DNA from: Charina bottae
Lineage: Eukaryota; Chordata; Lepidosauria; Squamata; Charinaidae
Direction: 5' to 3'
Length of the DNA stretch: 64,000 nt
Assembly (NCBI GenBank): GCA_023362775.1
Contig: JALMGJ010000019.1
Span: 5,626,001 to 5,690,000 of the forward strand
The notes beneath the pieces were generated by a model that worked only from the letters and a program-made list of their open reading frames with translations, made no database searches and had not been told where the DNA came from. Position 1 is the first letter of the stretch; each line of letters opens with the position of its first letter. Below, in pieces: positions 9,238 to 20,432 of this stretch. Made by a program: the position numbers and the translations under genes.

Positions 9238-11779
9238 CTGAGCAGAAGACCTCTGGGCACCATCTAAACTGAAGTAGACTTGGGCCTAAGTGGGCTATCC
9301 ATATGGTGCAAGGTTGAAGGCCTCCATACACTAAGTGCCAAATTTGAGAGGACATTTTCTACTTTCTCTTTTTTTTTTTAAACACTGCAAAATGCCAACA
9401 GAAAGTAAAGAACCAGCTTAAGCTCACCTCCCAAGCCTGTGCATTGATTCCAGTCTGGATCAGGAATCAATTCTAATTAGCATACTCTCAGAACCAGTGG
9501 ATGGAGCTATGCTAATTTTCTGCCCCTTTGCTGATTCAAAGGCAAGTCTACACTGTAAGGTTTCCCCATTGCTTTGCCACTTTTAGGAATCAGCCCCCAA
9601 AAAGCATTTAAAAAGCACCGCTCCCCACCTGATTATTTGTGACTTGCTGGTTTAAGAGTCTGCCTCAACAACATCCACAGTTCTGATTCACTTAGGGAGA
9701 AAAAATTATGGCAGAGATTCACATCAGAAGGTATAAATATGTTATAGAGGTAGCATTCAAAAGCAAGGTAGATTGTAAAATTCTTCATTTATTGATAAAA
9801 ACATGATTATTGAAGCTGGATGATTTGAGTTATCACCTAAGCATTAAATACATCAGTCTGTTATCAATTTTTTTTTAATCAGTCATATTCATATTGAAGT
9901 AAGTTTTCAGAGGCAAAGCTGTTTGCTATTTGCTTGTCAGCTTTTCCGGTTCTTTGCAGATCTATGTATATTTTATTTTAACTCCATGCAAAGTAGACTG
10001 GCAGCAAATATTTGCAACAATAATTTTCTTTTCAAATAATGATGACAGCATGTGTTTTTATGGGAAAATAGCATATTTTCCTTAGTGGCAACATTGTAGA
10101 GAGAAACCGTTAACACAAAACTGATGGGTACAAAAATAATGATAGTCTTCAGTACAACACAGTTCAAAAACCACAGCTGTAGAAATTGTAATAAAATATG
10201 GCACTGTTGAATAAATATTTCTTCTTATATTTAAATGTATTGGCCTTGATATGTTTCAATATATCCAAACATCTGCCTAGATCGTATTTCTTTTATCTTT
10301 TCTCTGCAAGTTTCCATAAACAATTAAGTCACTGGTTCTGAGGGAGAGGATATATAAAGTATCAATCATCAATTAATATTCACTTCTTCCCAAGTTTATT
10401 AAGCATTCAGATCAACTGATAGAATATTCTATAGTGGAATGATGATAATCTTAAAGTTACACAAATACTCATTTAGTTCTCAACAGTTGGAGGAGACCAA
10501 ATTATATCTCTTCATCTCAAAATGTTGTGCAAATTTTATAAGTTAAGGGACCAGATGCTATTCTTCTTGACTCCTATGTATCTCCTTGAATTTCAGTGGA
10601 GAATACACTGGGCATATACACACAACAAAGTAAGGAAGCTGTAATCTTCTTTTATGCATTAATGTCATTAGACAATGCATACTTCTGTGTTTGTAGGACT
10701 AGTAGTAAATAATGGAACTCAGCCATGGTCAAAGATAAATTCTTACCTGTAAAATAAGTATAGGTCTCATATCAAGGCAAAGACAAAATAATGAACATAA
10801 CCAAACCAGAATTTTGAAACAATCCTGTGAGTATCTAAGGCATTTTTTTCTAGAAACAAAATCACTTACCTAGTTTCGCACACTTTGAAGTAAGTGTGTG
10901 AGAATTACAGAGATGAACATCTGACAAGTTTACACATATTACATAAGGAACATGAACAAGTCATCTAAAAAACTCACATCAATAATGCTGTTATTTCTCA
11001 TTCCTTATAAAGCCTTTTCACCTCCATTACAGAAATAAGCTCTCCAAACTTGCTGGCATGTAGGATAGTGGGATCCAGAAAAACAAGAGAGAAAAACATA
11101 AAAAGATATTGGTTAACAATTCAGTAAAAGTATCTGGTCACTCACCCAAAACTTACTAACCTGACAGAATAGTCCTATGTCCAGAGGTGAGGTCAAAAAA
11201 GTCAAGATGGTGATAATGGTCTGATTGAAACTCCACTTTTTAATGTGTGTCATGGAGCTTTGATTATACCATTGTGCCCACCATCTTCTTAAAAAAATCA
11301 GAGTTTTTTGTTAAATTGCATTTCAGTTAAAGCTATCAAAGTGATGCTGGAATTAGACCTTTCAATCCATTAGATGAATCATTTGTATTTTAGATTTCTG
11401 GGCAGATGCAACAAGAATAAATACTGAGGGAACAAAGTTAATCAATTTTCTGAACATTTTAACAGATCAAAATAATATTAAAAAACATGCAGACAAATCA
11501 GAGTGAGCTTGATGGATTAGCTTTCATTTTTGAGCCTGCAATGTTCCATTTTGTTCTTTTTCAACATTAATAAATGTTCTTTTACTGAATTGTTACCCAA
11601 CATCTTATTTATCTGTCTTCTGAATAATGGAAATTTGATAAGTCTTCAAATGAAACATCAAGTCTCTCATGTTATCCTGATTAATTAAATGGTAAAATAT
11701 GGGGTAGATGAAAAACTATTCTATGGATTCATAATTGGCTAAGGGATCACACCTAGCGAATACCCATAAATGCCTCCAT
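9238..11779. other. AT-rich unique DNA, 2.5 kb
   Basis: I found no repeat, RNA gene or coding segment. Short A/T runs only. This is one of the longest repeat-poor stretches in the window. Confidence 0.45.
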
Positions 11780-11984
11780 ATCAGCTTCGGAAACAGGGTC
11801 AAGTGGAATGTTCTGGGCCCTGTGCTGTTCAACCTTTTTATTAATGACCTGGATGAAGGATGGCTAAGACTTTACAGGAGAGAAACAGCAGATTCAAAAA
11901 GATCTAGAAAGGCTTGAGCAGTGAGCTGAAATGAGTAGATACAATTTAACATAGAGAGATATAAAGTTATTTATCTAGTTAAGA
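11780..11984 (+). mobile_element. CR1 LINE, reverse-transcriptase fragment
   Basis: Encodes 'VLGPVLFNLFINDLDEG' on the plus strand, the conserved CR1 reverse-transcriptase segment just before the catalytic YADD box. It is followed by stops and frame loss. The element continues at 12431 after an insertion. Confidence 0.8.
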
Positions 11985-12430
11985 AAAATTAAAGGCACAA
12001 GTACAGGATGGGGATACTTGGCTCTGGCGTTTCTCTACTGTTCTGGCTGTTCTATAAAAAATAGTGGTATCATCTGCATATCTGAGATAGATATTTCTTC
12101 CAGCAGATGTCATCAAATCTGGGGCTAGTTGAACGTATCCTCTGTTCCTCCCCAGTAGCATTTTGACCATCTTCCGACCTGGGAGTCCCATCTTCCGATG
12201 GTATACCGACATATCTCTGGTTGTACTGATCCATTTAGTTTTCACGGCAAGAATACTGGGGTGGGTTGCCGTTACCTTCCCCAGGTATCGTATTTAGTTT
12301 GACCTCTCTTCCATGACCTTCCCGTCTTGGGTGTCCCTTCACGGTTTAGCTCATGGCATCATTGAGGTGCTCAAGCTCCAGCACCACGACAACGTAATGT
12401 TCTCCTTTGCTGGAGTCTATCATGATACAG
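11985..12430 (-). mobile_element. Internally deleted BovB: 5' leader joined to YADD region
   Basis: On the minus strand the right part (about 12110-12430) is BovB 5' leader-like sequence ('gatatgtcggtataccatcg', 'cagtattcttgccgtgaaaa'). It is joined directly to 'GRNIYLRYADDTTIF', which contains the reverse-transcriptase catalytic YADD. The endonuclease and the first part of the reverse transcriptase are therefore deleted. The copy sits inside a CR1 element and is younger than it. The exact ends are uncertain. Confidence 0.75.
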
Positions 12431-13099
12431 CTACTAAAAATGCAAATGTATTAACAGCAGCATAGAGTGCAGATGATGGGAATAATGGTCTCCCTCTACC
12501 ATGCCTTGGTCATGCCCTACCTGGAATAGTCCAGTTCTGGGACATGGGCACTTGAAGAGGAGGCAAATGGCAAGTGACAAAATGTATGCTACAAACACTG
12601 GGATGTCAACTTCCTTTCACCCAGTTTCACAACACAATTGTAGAAGGACTGAGTTTGAGCCATGATGTTACAATGCACATTTGGGTTTCATTGTGGTTGG
12701 AACGGATGGCAGAGCTGGGTGCACCAGTCGAAAAAGAGAATCCAGAGTGTATTTAGAGGGGGACAACCAAGATGGTGAGGGACTGGAAACCAAGTCCTGT
12801 GAGGAATGTTTAAAGGAACTGGACAGGTTTAGCCTGCAGAAGAGAAGATGAAGGAGAGGGATGACCTCAGTCTTTGGATATCTAAGTTATATATTAGGAG
12901 GAATTTCTAGACAGTACACTTGTCAATCAGTAGAGTAGGTTGCTTTATAAAGTTGTAATTTCCCCTTTACTGGGGATCTTCAAACAAAGGATGAATAACG
13001 ATCTGCCAAAAATGCTTTAGCAGACCTTGCACAGAGCAGGGGTTATGCTAAATGACCTTTGAGATGCTTTCCAAATCTATGATTTCCTGTTTCTATGAA
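12431..13099 (+). mobile_element. CR1 LINE, C-terminal region and 3' end
   Basis: Continues the CR1 copy. It has 'tggaatagtccagttctggg', 'gactggaaaccaagtcctgt' and 'aggtttagcctgcagaagag', which follow the end of CR1 ORF2. It then has 'gatcttcaaacaaaggatga' and a final 'tttccaaatctatgatttc' matching the CR1 3' octamer region (TTCTATGA type). Heavily mutated, with no open frame. Confidence 0.75.
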
Positions 13100-13203
13100 A
13101 GACCTTTAGGTGTCTGAATCCATGATCTATTTTCTATGTTCTACTGAAAGTAAATTCAGATCTTTTACACTTGCAAGAACAATACCCACTTAGCATTTAT
13201 CTT

Positions 13204-13397
13204 AAGGTAAAGGTAAAGGTTCCCCCCGCACATTTGTGCAGTCGTGTCCGATTCTAGGGGCCGGTGCTCATCTCCGTTTGTTAGCCGAAGAGCCAGCGTT
13301 GTCCGAGGACGCTTCCACGGTCATGTGGCCGCATGACGCGCGGGGAACGCTGTTACCTACCCACCGAAGTGGTACCTATTCATCTACTTGCATTTGC
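13204..13397 (-). mobile_element. Sauria SINE, 5'-truncated
   Basis: Inverted copy of the family at 34082 and 43369. Shared segments are 'gcagtcgtgtccgattctag' (BovB-like 3' tail), 'ttagccgaagagccagcg', 'catgtggccgcatgacgcg' and 'gtggtacctattcatctact'. It stops before the tRNA-like head. Confidence 0.9.
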
Positions 13398-13678
13398 ATG
13401 ACCCCACTATAAGCATTCTCACCTACTCTAGGCAAGGTTCCATTGCAAAGCACTCCCAACGACCCTGCGGGTATGCCCACCACAAAGCGTCCCACTGACC
13501 CTGCGGGTTTCGATAGACTGGCAGGATGTCACCTCCTGTCATCATGGCAGGATATAACATCCTGACAACTCCACTTTAAGCCTTCAGCACTGTTGTTCTA
13601 GACTGTGTCTTAAAAGTCTAGATTAGTATGCATACACCCTATTGGATGAAATCCTTTTACTAGTACTGCAACTTGCAT
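13398..13678. repeat. Diverged tandem pair in unassigned DNA
   Basis: 'caaagcactcccaacgaccc' plus 'tgcgggta' (about 13447-13474) is followed by the related 'caaagcgtcccactgaccct' plus 'gcgggttt' (about 13483-13510). The rest is unassigned. Confidence 0.5.
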
Positions 13679-13755
13679 ATAGAATCATAGAGTTGTAGTT
13701 TTGGAAGGAACCACAAGGATCATCTAATCCAACTCTCTGTATTGTGGTGGAATAC
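13679..13755 (-). mobile_element. CR1 3' end
   Basis: 'agaatcatagagttgtagtt' and 'ggaaccacaaggatcatcta' read in reverse as the CR1 terminus (GATGATCC...GGTTCCTTCC...CTATGATTCT). No open frame remains. Confidence 0.8.
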
Positions 13756-14180
13756 CATTAAAACAATCCATGAGAAGTCCAGCCTCTGGAAAATCTCCAG
13801 AGAGGAAGAAGACATGAGCCCATAGGTAGATTTTTCTTCTGCTGTCCAGGTTTTACATCAGGAAGTTTTCCTTATAAATTCTTTTTGGGTTCTTCATGAA
13901 TAGTAGCCTCATGCTAGCATCCAGTTAGCTTTCAGGAAAGATGAAAGCACAGGAATGTGTGAAGGAAAGTGCTCCCAAGACTTTCTTCCAACATCCCCAT
14001 TGCAACCATTTCTTCTTAAGTGAAAAGTAATACAATAGCTTGTGCTTATCTTAGCCTTGAAAACCACCTTGATCGAAGTTCTGAAGTTATCTCCCTGTCC
14101 CTTCTATTTCTTTCTTTTCCCATGTAAGTATACTGTATGTAAGTAGAAGGTACTATGCAATCAAGTTCCAGGTAAATACA
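13756..14180. other. Unassigned spacer
   Basis: Nothing recognised. Confidence 0.4.
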
Positions 14181-14185
14181 GAGAC

Positions 14186-14846
14186 TGATAGGATGTACGC
14201 TGGCTTAAAGGGAAAAAATCAAGGCTTGAGAATAAACCAGACAAGAGTGCAGCGTTTAGGGCTAAAAGTTGTTTACTTGTAGCATAAGGCAATAAATGCA
14301 TGTATAGTTAAGGCGATAAATGCAAATGTTACATTATTGCAATAAGGAAAAACAAAAACAAACTTATAAGCAGAGATCTGTGTATTGATCCCAGGGCCAG
14401 AGCTCATGCCACGGCCTATACCCAAAGCCAGGCATAACTACGCACTGCCCAGTCCGCAGAAGTAGAATACACGTGAAGAACTACATGGCTAAAGACACAG
14501 AAAGTCAAGAAGCATAGAACACCGTTTTGCATGGTTAGATATTCAGTTCTTCCAGCTTTCTGATTGGCTGGAAGTTAGGTGTGACACACACCAGGCCTAA
14601 AGCATAGGCTATAGTACAAGGTGGCAGTGCTGCATCTAAGCAAGCATGTGATCTCCCCCTCCCTGTTCTAGACAGAGCAAGGATTCCCACAGAAGGAATC
14701 AGGAGACATTGTTCCCATGCGAAGTAGCCATAACAATACACACGTGACAGTTGTTATCTGGCACCTGCACTTCACATCACCATGAGAAAGCTTCGCTGGT
14801 AAAGGATGCAATTTGCCAAAACAATTTTCATATGGGGAATCTGACA
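14186..14846 (-). repeat. 3' LTR of the copia-type element
   Basis: 661 bp, TG...CA on the minus strand. Compared with the other LTR it has one 1-bp indel ('gtgacacacacc' against 'gtgacaacacc') and two substitutions that I can see ('gcatgtga'/'gcacgtga' and 'cttcacatc'/'cttcacttc'). Confidence 0.95.
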
Positions 14847-14850
14847 CCCC

Positions 14851-14930
14851 TCCCAAATTGCATCCGACACATAGTAGCAATGATGGAAGTTCCCAAATTG
14901 CATCCGACACATAGTAGCAATGATGGAAGT
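14851..14930. repeat. 40-bp tandem duplication next to the polypurine tract
   Basis: A 40-bp unit beginning 'tcccaaattgcatccgacac' occurs twice, at 14851-14890 and 14891-14930, with no differences. It lies just inside the 3' LTR. Only the LTR-proximal copy is preceded by the extra CCCC that completes the polypurine tract. Confidence 0.95.
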
Positions 14931-17714
14931 TGTTCAAAGCTGTAAAATACATTTTTACAGAAACAAGAAAAACATGGTTAGTACATGTATTAATCACAAG
15001 TTTCAGTTTTCCAGTTTTTACAACCAATAGTCATCCAGAAACTAGAAATGGTTTAAAAACACTTGTTACACATATGTATAATGCACAATATACACTTTAT
15101 GCAATGTTTTATTCAGATACATACATATACATCAAAAGAATCCAAATTATGCAGCAATAGAACACAGTTAATAGAAGAAACGCCCGCATATGTTCTGTCC
15201 CCTCCTTTGCAAAAATACAGCTGGCATAGATAAGCAGAAATTCCAAACTTGCTAGCTGCTCTGTTTGAAGCAAAGCCTTGTTTTGATTTTAAGAAAAAAC
15301 CGTAGGACTGTTTCACCCCTTTTCAGCCTCGCATAGACGGCTAAACCACTTTGCAGGCTTGGTGTTTTTACCTGGGCAAACTAGGTAAACTAAATCAGGG
15401 TGTATCCACTGTGTTACTGCAGAGTGATATACAACAAATTAAGGATAAGCCTTCCTTTACACAAATGACACTCTGTAGGAAATCAAGAACCATAGGATTC
15501 TCTGTTCTGGGCTTTTGAACCTTCAACACCAAGATAAATGTTTGAATTTGTGCCTAACTCCCTCAGCTGGAAATACTACCTCAGCTGCCTGACAAATTCT
15601 TATACAAGGTGGAAAAATTCAGTTTCTAAGCAGAAAACAACTACCTAAGTAAGAAGTACTACACAAACTTCTACACTCTCTTATGTACACACAGAAAACA
15701 GCACGTGACTGTTCTACACATCCCAGTTAGCATCTGCACTGATGCTATCAATGACTGGCTGGCTTTAAGATCCATAAAGCACCCTGTCAAGTCAATGGAC
15801 TATCTGGGAATTGTCACACATGTATAGCCAAAGGCTTGCCTTACACACACTGTTTCAGGGAGATCTATATTCTAATATGCTGTGTCAACATCACAATATG
15901 TAAATGGACGCCTGTTTCATGCTACGCAACCAGGAAACGTACCACACGTAAACATTCTGGCCTAGCTGTGGGTGCATACAGTTAGATCACAGTTCACAAA
16001 CTCCTCTTGTGTGAAACAAATCCCTGGGCAACAAATCTGGCTTTACACTGCAGAGTAATATCAGGAAGAAATGTCTTTCTGAACACTCATCTGGAACCTA
16101 CAGCTTACTAAAACAAAGGACAGGTTGGCTACTTTTAACACTTCACCAAAACTCAAACTGACTATCCACAGCTGTGTTCCAATGTTCTTGCCTCTCAAAA
16201 GGCAGGAGCAATACGTCTTGAAAAGACTGGGTTTTCTCAGGTAACTTGACACACTGTCACCTGCTAAATCACAAATCTGTCAGGCTTCACACCCTGGAAT
16301 AAGAGGACCCATGAGGAATAACCACTGTACTTCCTCATCACTGTCTTCTTTCCACTACCTGACTCCCTCTCCAGGCCCTGCACCTGCTCAGGTGAGATTT
16401 CCACTCCTTCACCTGAGGGGCCCTTTTAACACACTCGGAGACTGGGGAACAGAAGAAACCTGAACTGGTTTTTGCCCATCTACTGAAGCATGGACAGTAG
16501 GTTTTACACTAGCAATGCAGCAACACTTCTGCAACCTTAGCATACAACCTTTCCCAACCAGTAGGCTGCTTAAAAATAAAGCACTTCTGGAGATATGGAT
16601 TTGACCATGGCCTAATTAAACAACAATAAGCCTTGGATTTTAATCAACAACCAACAACCAACAACCTGAAGCACTGTGCTTTTGGTTGGTTCTTCCTTCG
16701 CTGTGACCTGGGGATGTGAACACATGCAAATGTTCCACAGACATGCAGGTACATCAGTGAAGGGCGCTTGCCATACCAAAGAAAAATACTGAACTTCTTT
16801 TTACAGTTGAATTCTACAACCTGTTAGTTAGAAAAACACACACTGCAGTCAAGGTAGCCTCTCCCCAGACATGGGATGGCACCTGAGCAACTAACATCAG
16901 GCTATTTTTTAATGGTATTCACAACACCAACACTCAGCTAGAATTCCAACTTTGGCAAGTCTTTGGGAGAATACTTTCCTACAAAGCCAATTCTGGAACA
17001 CATGGCTCAGGAACACTCCACAACAATCAGACTGGAACTGACCTACTAGATAACCATATTTTCTTCCTACTATTGCTACATACACTTCAAAGCAAGCACA
17101 GAGCTTCGCTTTAGACTTCAACAAGTAGCAACAACACAAAGTAGGTATAATCATCAACCAGAAGGAACATGAACCTTGCACCCCACCATTACTTGGGACA
17201 TGGGGGCTAACTAGATCTCTATGAACCTACTGAAATGGTCTAGTTAACATTCTGTCACTTTGCCTAGCAACAGATACAGTCCTGATATTAGATTGTTTAC
17301 ACACAGTTTACACACAACACAATCAAGGAACTTTTGCACATTTCCTGGGTTCTAACTCAGAATGCATTTGGCTATATGAGACACACTCTCCCATCCCGGG
17401 ATACCACAGTACTTTGTGAAAACTTTATGGATGCATTTATGATGTGGGGAAACATTAAACACACTATGTCCTGTCCACACAATCTCCTTCTTAGGAAGCA
17501 TCTCACACACTTGATTTTACAGTTTTTCTCTAACACACTCAGCCTCTAACACTCTCAGGTTCATATTTCTCAAGGAAACATCCGGCACCTTTGAACACAA
17601 CAAGTACACTCAGACTTGACCAGGGCTGGAACACTGAGGAGAGAAAAAACAAGTGTACACATACACATTTCACACACTTATCACAGAAATATCAGCTAAA
17701 ATAAATTGCTGAAC
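14931..17714 (-). other. Internal non-coding part of the copia-type element
   Basis: About 2.8 kb between gag and the 3' LTR. No long frame on either strand and no recognisable pol motif. It is the filler expected of a large non-autonomous LTR element. 'ctctcctcag' on the minus strand near 17635 could be a splice acceptor, but this is speculative. Confidence 0.6.
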
Positions 17715-18361
17715 TCAAGGCTGCAAGCTGAATTCAACAAACAAAACTCTGGAGAAATGTTTACATACAGCAGTCGGCAGAGTAGAAAACTTGGATTCGT
17801 TGTTTAGCTGACTTCTGGCGTCTGGCTTCCCCTCCCTTCGTACATCAGGCCTCTTGTGCACAGACAGCATCCGCTGGACGATGGCAGGGAACAGCCTTCC
17901 AGTGATTTTCTGAGAAGAAGAATCACATCGAACCACAGCAAATGTAGATTCCATTCCAGGTTTCACTTCAGCTGGAACGCTCTGTTTGGATGTCTCAGGA
18001 ACAACAATAACAGATGGCTTCTGGAGGTGGCTTGTAAAATAATCCACAGGAAGGTCGCAGGGAGATAGCGTCTTTGCTTTCTCGACCAGTAGCTTGAAAC
18101 TGCTGTCCAAGCTTGACAAAATCACGCATGCTTTTTCATACTTTTTCAAATACAGAGGATTTGAGTCCCAAAAGGAAAAAAGCTATAAGCACGGTCCAAA
18201 CACGCTTGCACTTCTTCGGAGGGATCCTCTGGAGGTGGATTTGCCACATACTGCCACAAATCTTCTTGCAAAAAGAATGATTTCATCTCCACACACCAGG
18301 TCAGATAGTTTGTGCCATCTAAAGCCCCAAATGGCAGACTGACCAGACACTGTTCAGCCAT
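17715..18361 (-). pseudogene. copia-type Gag fragment, frameshifted
   Basis: The first frame (18361 down to 18146, 71 aa) starts MAEQCLVSLPFGALDGTNYL and continues 'TWCVEMKSFFLQEDLWQYV' and 'PPPEDPSEEVQACLDRAYSF'. This is the 'LDGTNYxxWxxxMxxxLxxxDLW' opening of Ty1/copia-type Gag (DUF4219/UBN2-like). A frameshift at about 18150-18180 switches to a second frame (to 17715), which reads 'KKYEKACVILSSLDSSFKLL' and 'CDLPVDYF' and then loses similarity. No CCHC zinc knuckle is visible. Intact Gag would form the particle that packages the RNA. The start lies about 120 bp after the 5' LTR, as expected. The family call rests on motif recognition. Confidence 0.7.
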
Positions 18362-18464
18362 TGCTGACCACTCAAAGAAAACATGTTTATTCTGAAATCA
18401 GCCTCTAAAAACAAACTTCCTTTTACAGCCAGGTCCCAACGCAGCAAAGAAAACGCAAATTTCT

Positions 18465-18481
18465 CTCTGGGAAACATAACC
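18465..18481 (-). other. Putative primer-binding site
   Basis: Directly after the 5' LTR the minus strand reads GGTTATGTTTCCCAGAG. GGTTATG is complementary to the anticodon-stem region of initiator tRNA-Met. Drosophila copia primes from that internal region. The match beyond the first seven bases is imperfect. Confidence 0.45.
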
Positions 18482-19141
18482 TGATAGGATGTACGCTGGC
18501 TTAAAGGGAAAAAATCAAGGCTTGAGAATAAACCAGACAAGAGTGCAGCGTTTAGGGCTAAAAGTTGTTTACTTGTAGCATAAGGCAATAAATGCATGTA
18601 TAGTTAAGGCGATAAATGCAAATGTTACATTATTGCAATAAGGAAAAACAAAAACAAACTTATAAGCAGAGATCTGTGTATTGATCCCAGGGCCAGAGCT
18701 CATGCCACGGCCTATACCCAAAGCCAGGCATAACTACGCACTGCCCAGTCCGCAGAAGTAGAATACACGTGAAGAACTACATGGCTAAAGACACAGAAAG
18801 TCAAGAAGCATAGAACACCGTTTTGCATGGTTAGATATTCAGTTCTTCCAGCTTTCTGATTGGCTGGAAGTTAGGTGTGACAACACCAGGCCTAAAGCAT
18901 AGGCTATAGTACAAGGTGGCAGTGCTGCATCTAAGCAAGCACGTGATCTCCCCCTCCCTGTTCTAGACAGAGCAAGGATTCCCACAGAAGGAATCAGGAG
19001 ACATTGTTCCCATGCGAAGTAGCCATAACAATACACACGTGACAGTTGTTATCTGGCACCTGCACTTCACTTCACCATGAGAAAGCTTCGCTGGTAAAGG
19101 ATGCAATTTGCCAAAACAATTTTCATATGGGGAATCTGACA
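18482..19141 (-). repeat. 5' LTR of the copia-type element
   Basis: 660 bp, nearly identical to 14186-14846. On the minus strand it should carry the promoter. I could not place a TATA box with confidence. Confidence 0.95.
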
Positions 19142-19146
19142 GAGAC

Positions 19147-20254
19147 TTCTATACATATTCAAGCAATGACAATAACAACCATTGCCTAATTTTAGACTTT
19201 CCTACTTGCGGGACATCCAAGAATAAAGATCTAGAAGCAAGAATATGGGGAGGGTGGCTTGTCTGCATCCTAATATCTCATTCTGACTTTGATCAACAAC
19301 ATTTCCATAAGACTACATAATGCACAATAAATAATGAAGATGGGTATTGGGGGGAGGGAACCATTGTCTGCAGGATCATATGTGCAATTGTCTACTTTGG
19401 GAACTCAGGAAAAAACAAACAAACCCTGAACTCTTTCTTATTTGTGGAGTCCATGGTTCCTGAGCTACAAATATTCTCTTTCTTGTTTTCCTAAATCATG
19501 CTTCCCCCCCACCAATGCACTGCAGTAAATAGGTGTTCGAGATGTATGATATTCTGCTAAATAAAATAATCTTTCAACAATGACATCTTCTCCAATTAGT
19601 CAAGAAAAGCATTTGAATTGCTCCTGAATCATTGGGGGGAAAGAAAAAAAGAAGAAAAAAATAGCTTGAGCTACATGCATGCATGCACTCTCACACTGAT
19701 AAAATAATTAATCATAAATCATGTTAGCAACTGGACAAAAGAGGAGATCAATGTCACAATGTGTCAGTTGCTTTTTTATAAAAAGCTGTTTGGTGTTTAG
19801 TTACAATGAAGGAAGCTGAAACTCCTATTGGCAACTCGTTGTCCCAGAGCAGGAATAACACTGCGGTTTTTGCACTCCAGCAAGACTAGAGAACGCACAC
19901 ATGCATCACCAACAGTATAGTTTAAAGCATTTATTAAGCTGTCACTGGGGCTACGTAATTAGTGAATCATTTTCGTTACTAAGCTCTTCAGTGCAGTCAA
20001 GTGGAGGATCTGCTTTGAAGGTTAGCTACTTCTAAAACAAGGACTCTCTAAAATGTTGATTCTAAATTCTCCTGGGTCTCATAAATAATCCTTTCTGTAC
20101 GTAAAATCCTTGCCCCACCAAGTGTTAAAGATTTAAAATGAGGAGAAAGTTCTGCTGTATATACTTCAGTCCAGCCAGGTTAAAACCAGCTATGAAAAAA
20201 AGTGAGATCTTTTCTGACCTGGTAGAGATGCTTTAACATGATTTTCCAGGATTC
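19147..20254. other. Unassigned DNA
   Basis: Unique AT-rich flank of the LTR element. A short piece near 19445 ('tttgtggagtcc...cctgagctacaaatattctc') resembles the repeat at 48960. Otherwise nothing. Confidence 0.4.
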
Positions 20255-20432
20255 TAAAATCCATGTTGCAGCAGTGTCAACATCTGGATGACCTGGCCTT
20301 CAAGGCTAAACATCTTATTTGTGGTTATCAATTGGATAGGAGACTTCCAAGGAATAGGAAACCTGGAGCTAGATTGGGAAGTCAAAAACCATCCTGGAAG
20401 GAAAACAAAAGAAAAAGAAAAAGAAAAAGAAA
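20255..20432 (+). mobile_element. Possible diverged 5S-derived SINE with A-rich tail
   Basis: 'aaggctaaacatcttatttg', 'ggttatcaattggatagga' and 'ttccaaggaata' follow the spacing of the 5S internal promoter. An (AAAGA)n tract ends it at 20400-20432. Weak match. Confidence 0.35.

Larger units (their letters stand above)
14186..19141 (-). mobile_element. Complete LTR retrotransposon, copia-type, non-autonomous
   Basis: Two direct LTRs (14186-14846 and 18482-19141) are flanked by a perfect 5-bp duplication GAGAC (14181-14185 and 19142-19146). Each LTR starts TG and ends CA. Polarity is minus. The polypurine tract TTTGGGAGGGG lies directly before the LTR at 14846. The leader after the LTR at 18482 begins GGTTATG, and a gag-like frame follows. 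The 3.6-kb interior is too short for full copia gag-pol, and I see no protease, integrase, reverse-transcriptase or RNase H motif. It must have been moved by a relative. Only about three differences separate the LTRs, so the insertion is recent. Confidence 0.93.

Noticed and set aside
17600..17720. Spliced gene inside the copia-type element
   Set aside because: One acceptor-like 'ctctcctcag' is not enough. No matching open exon follows.
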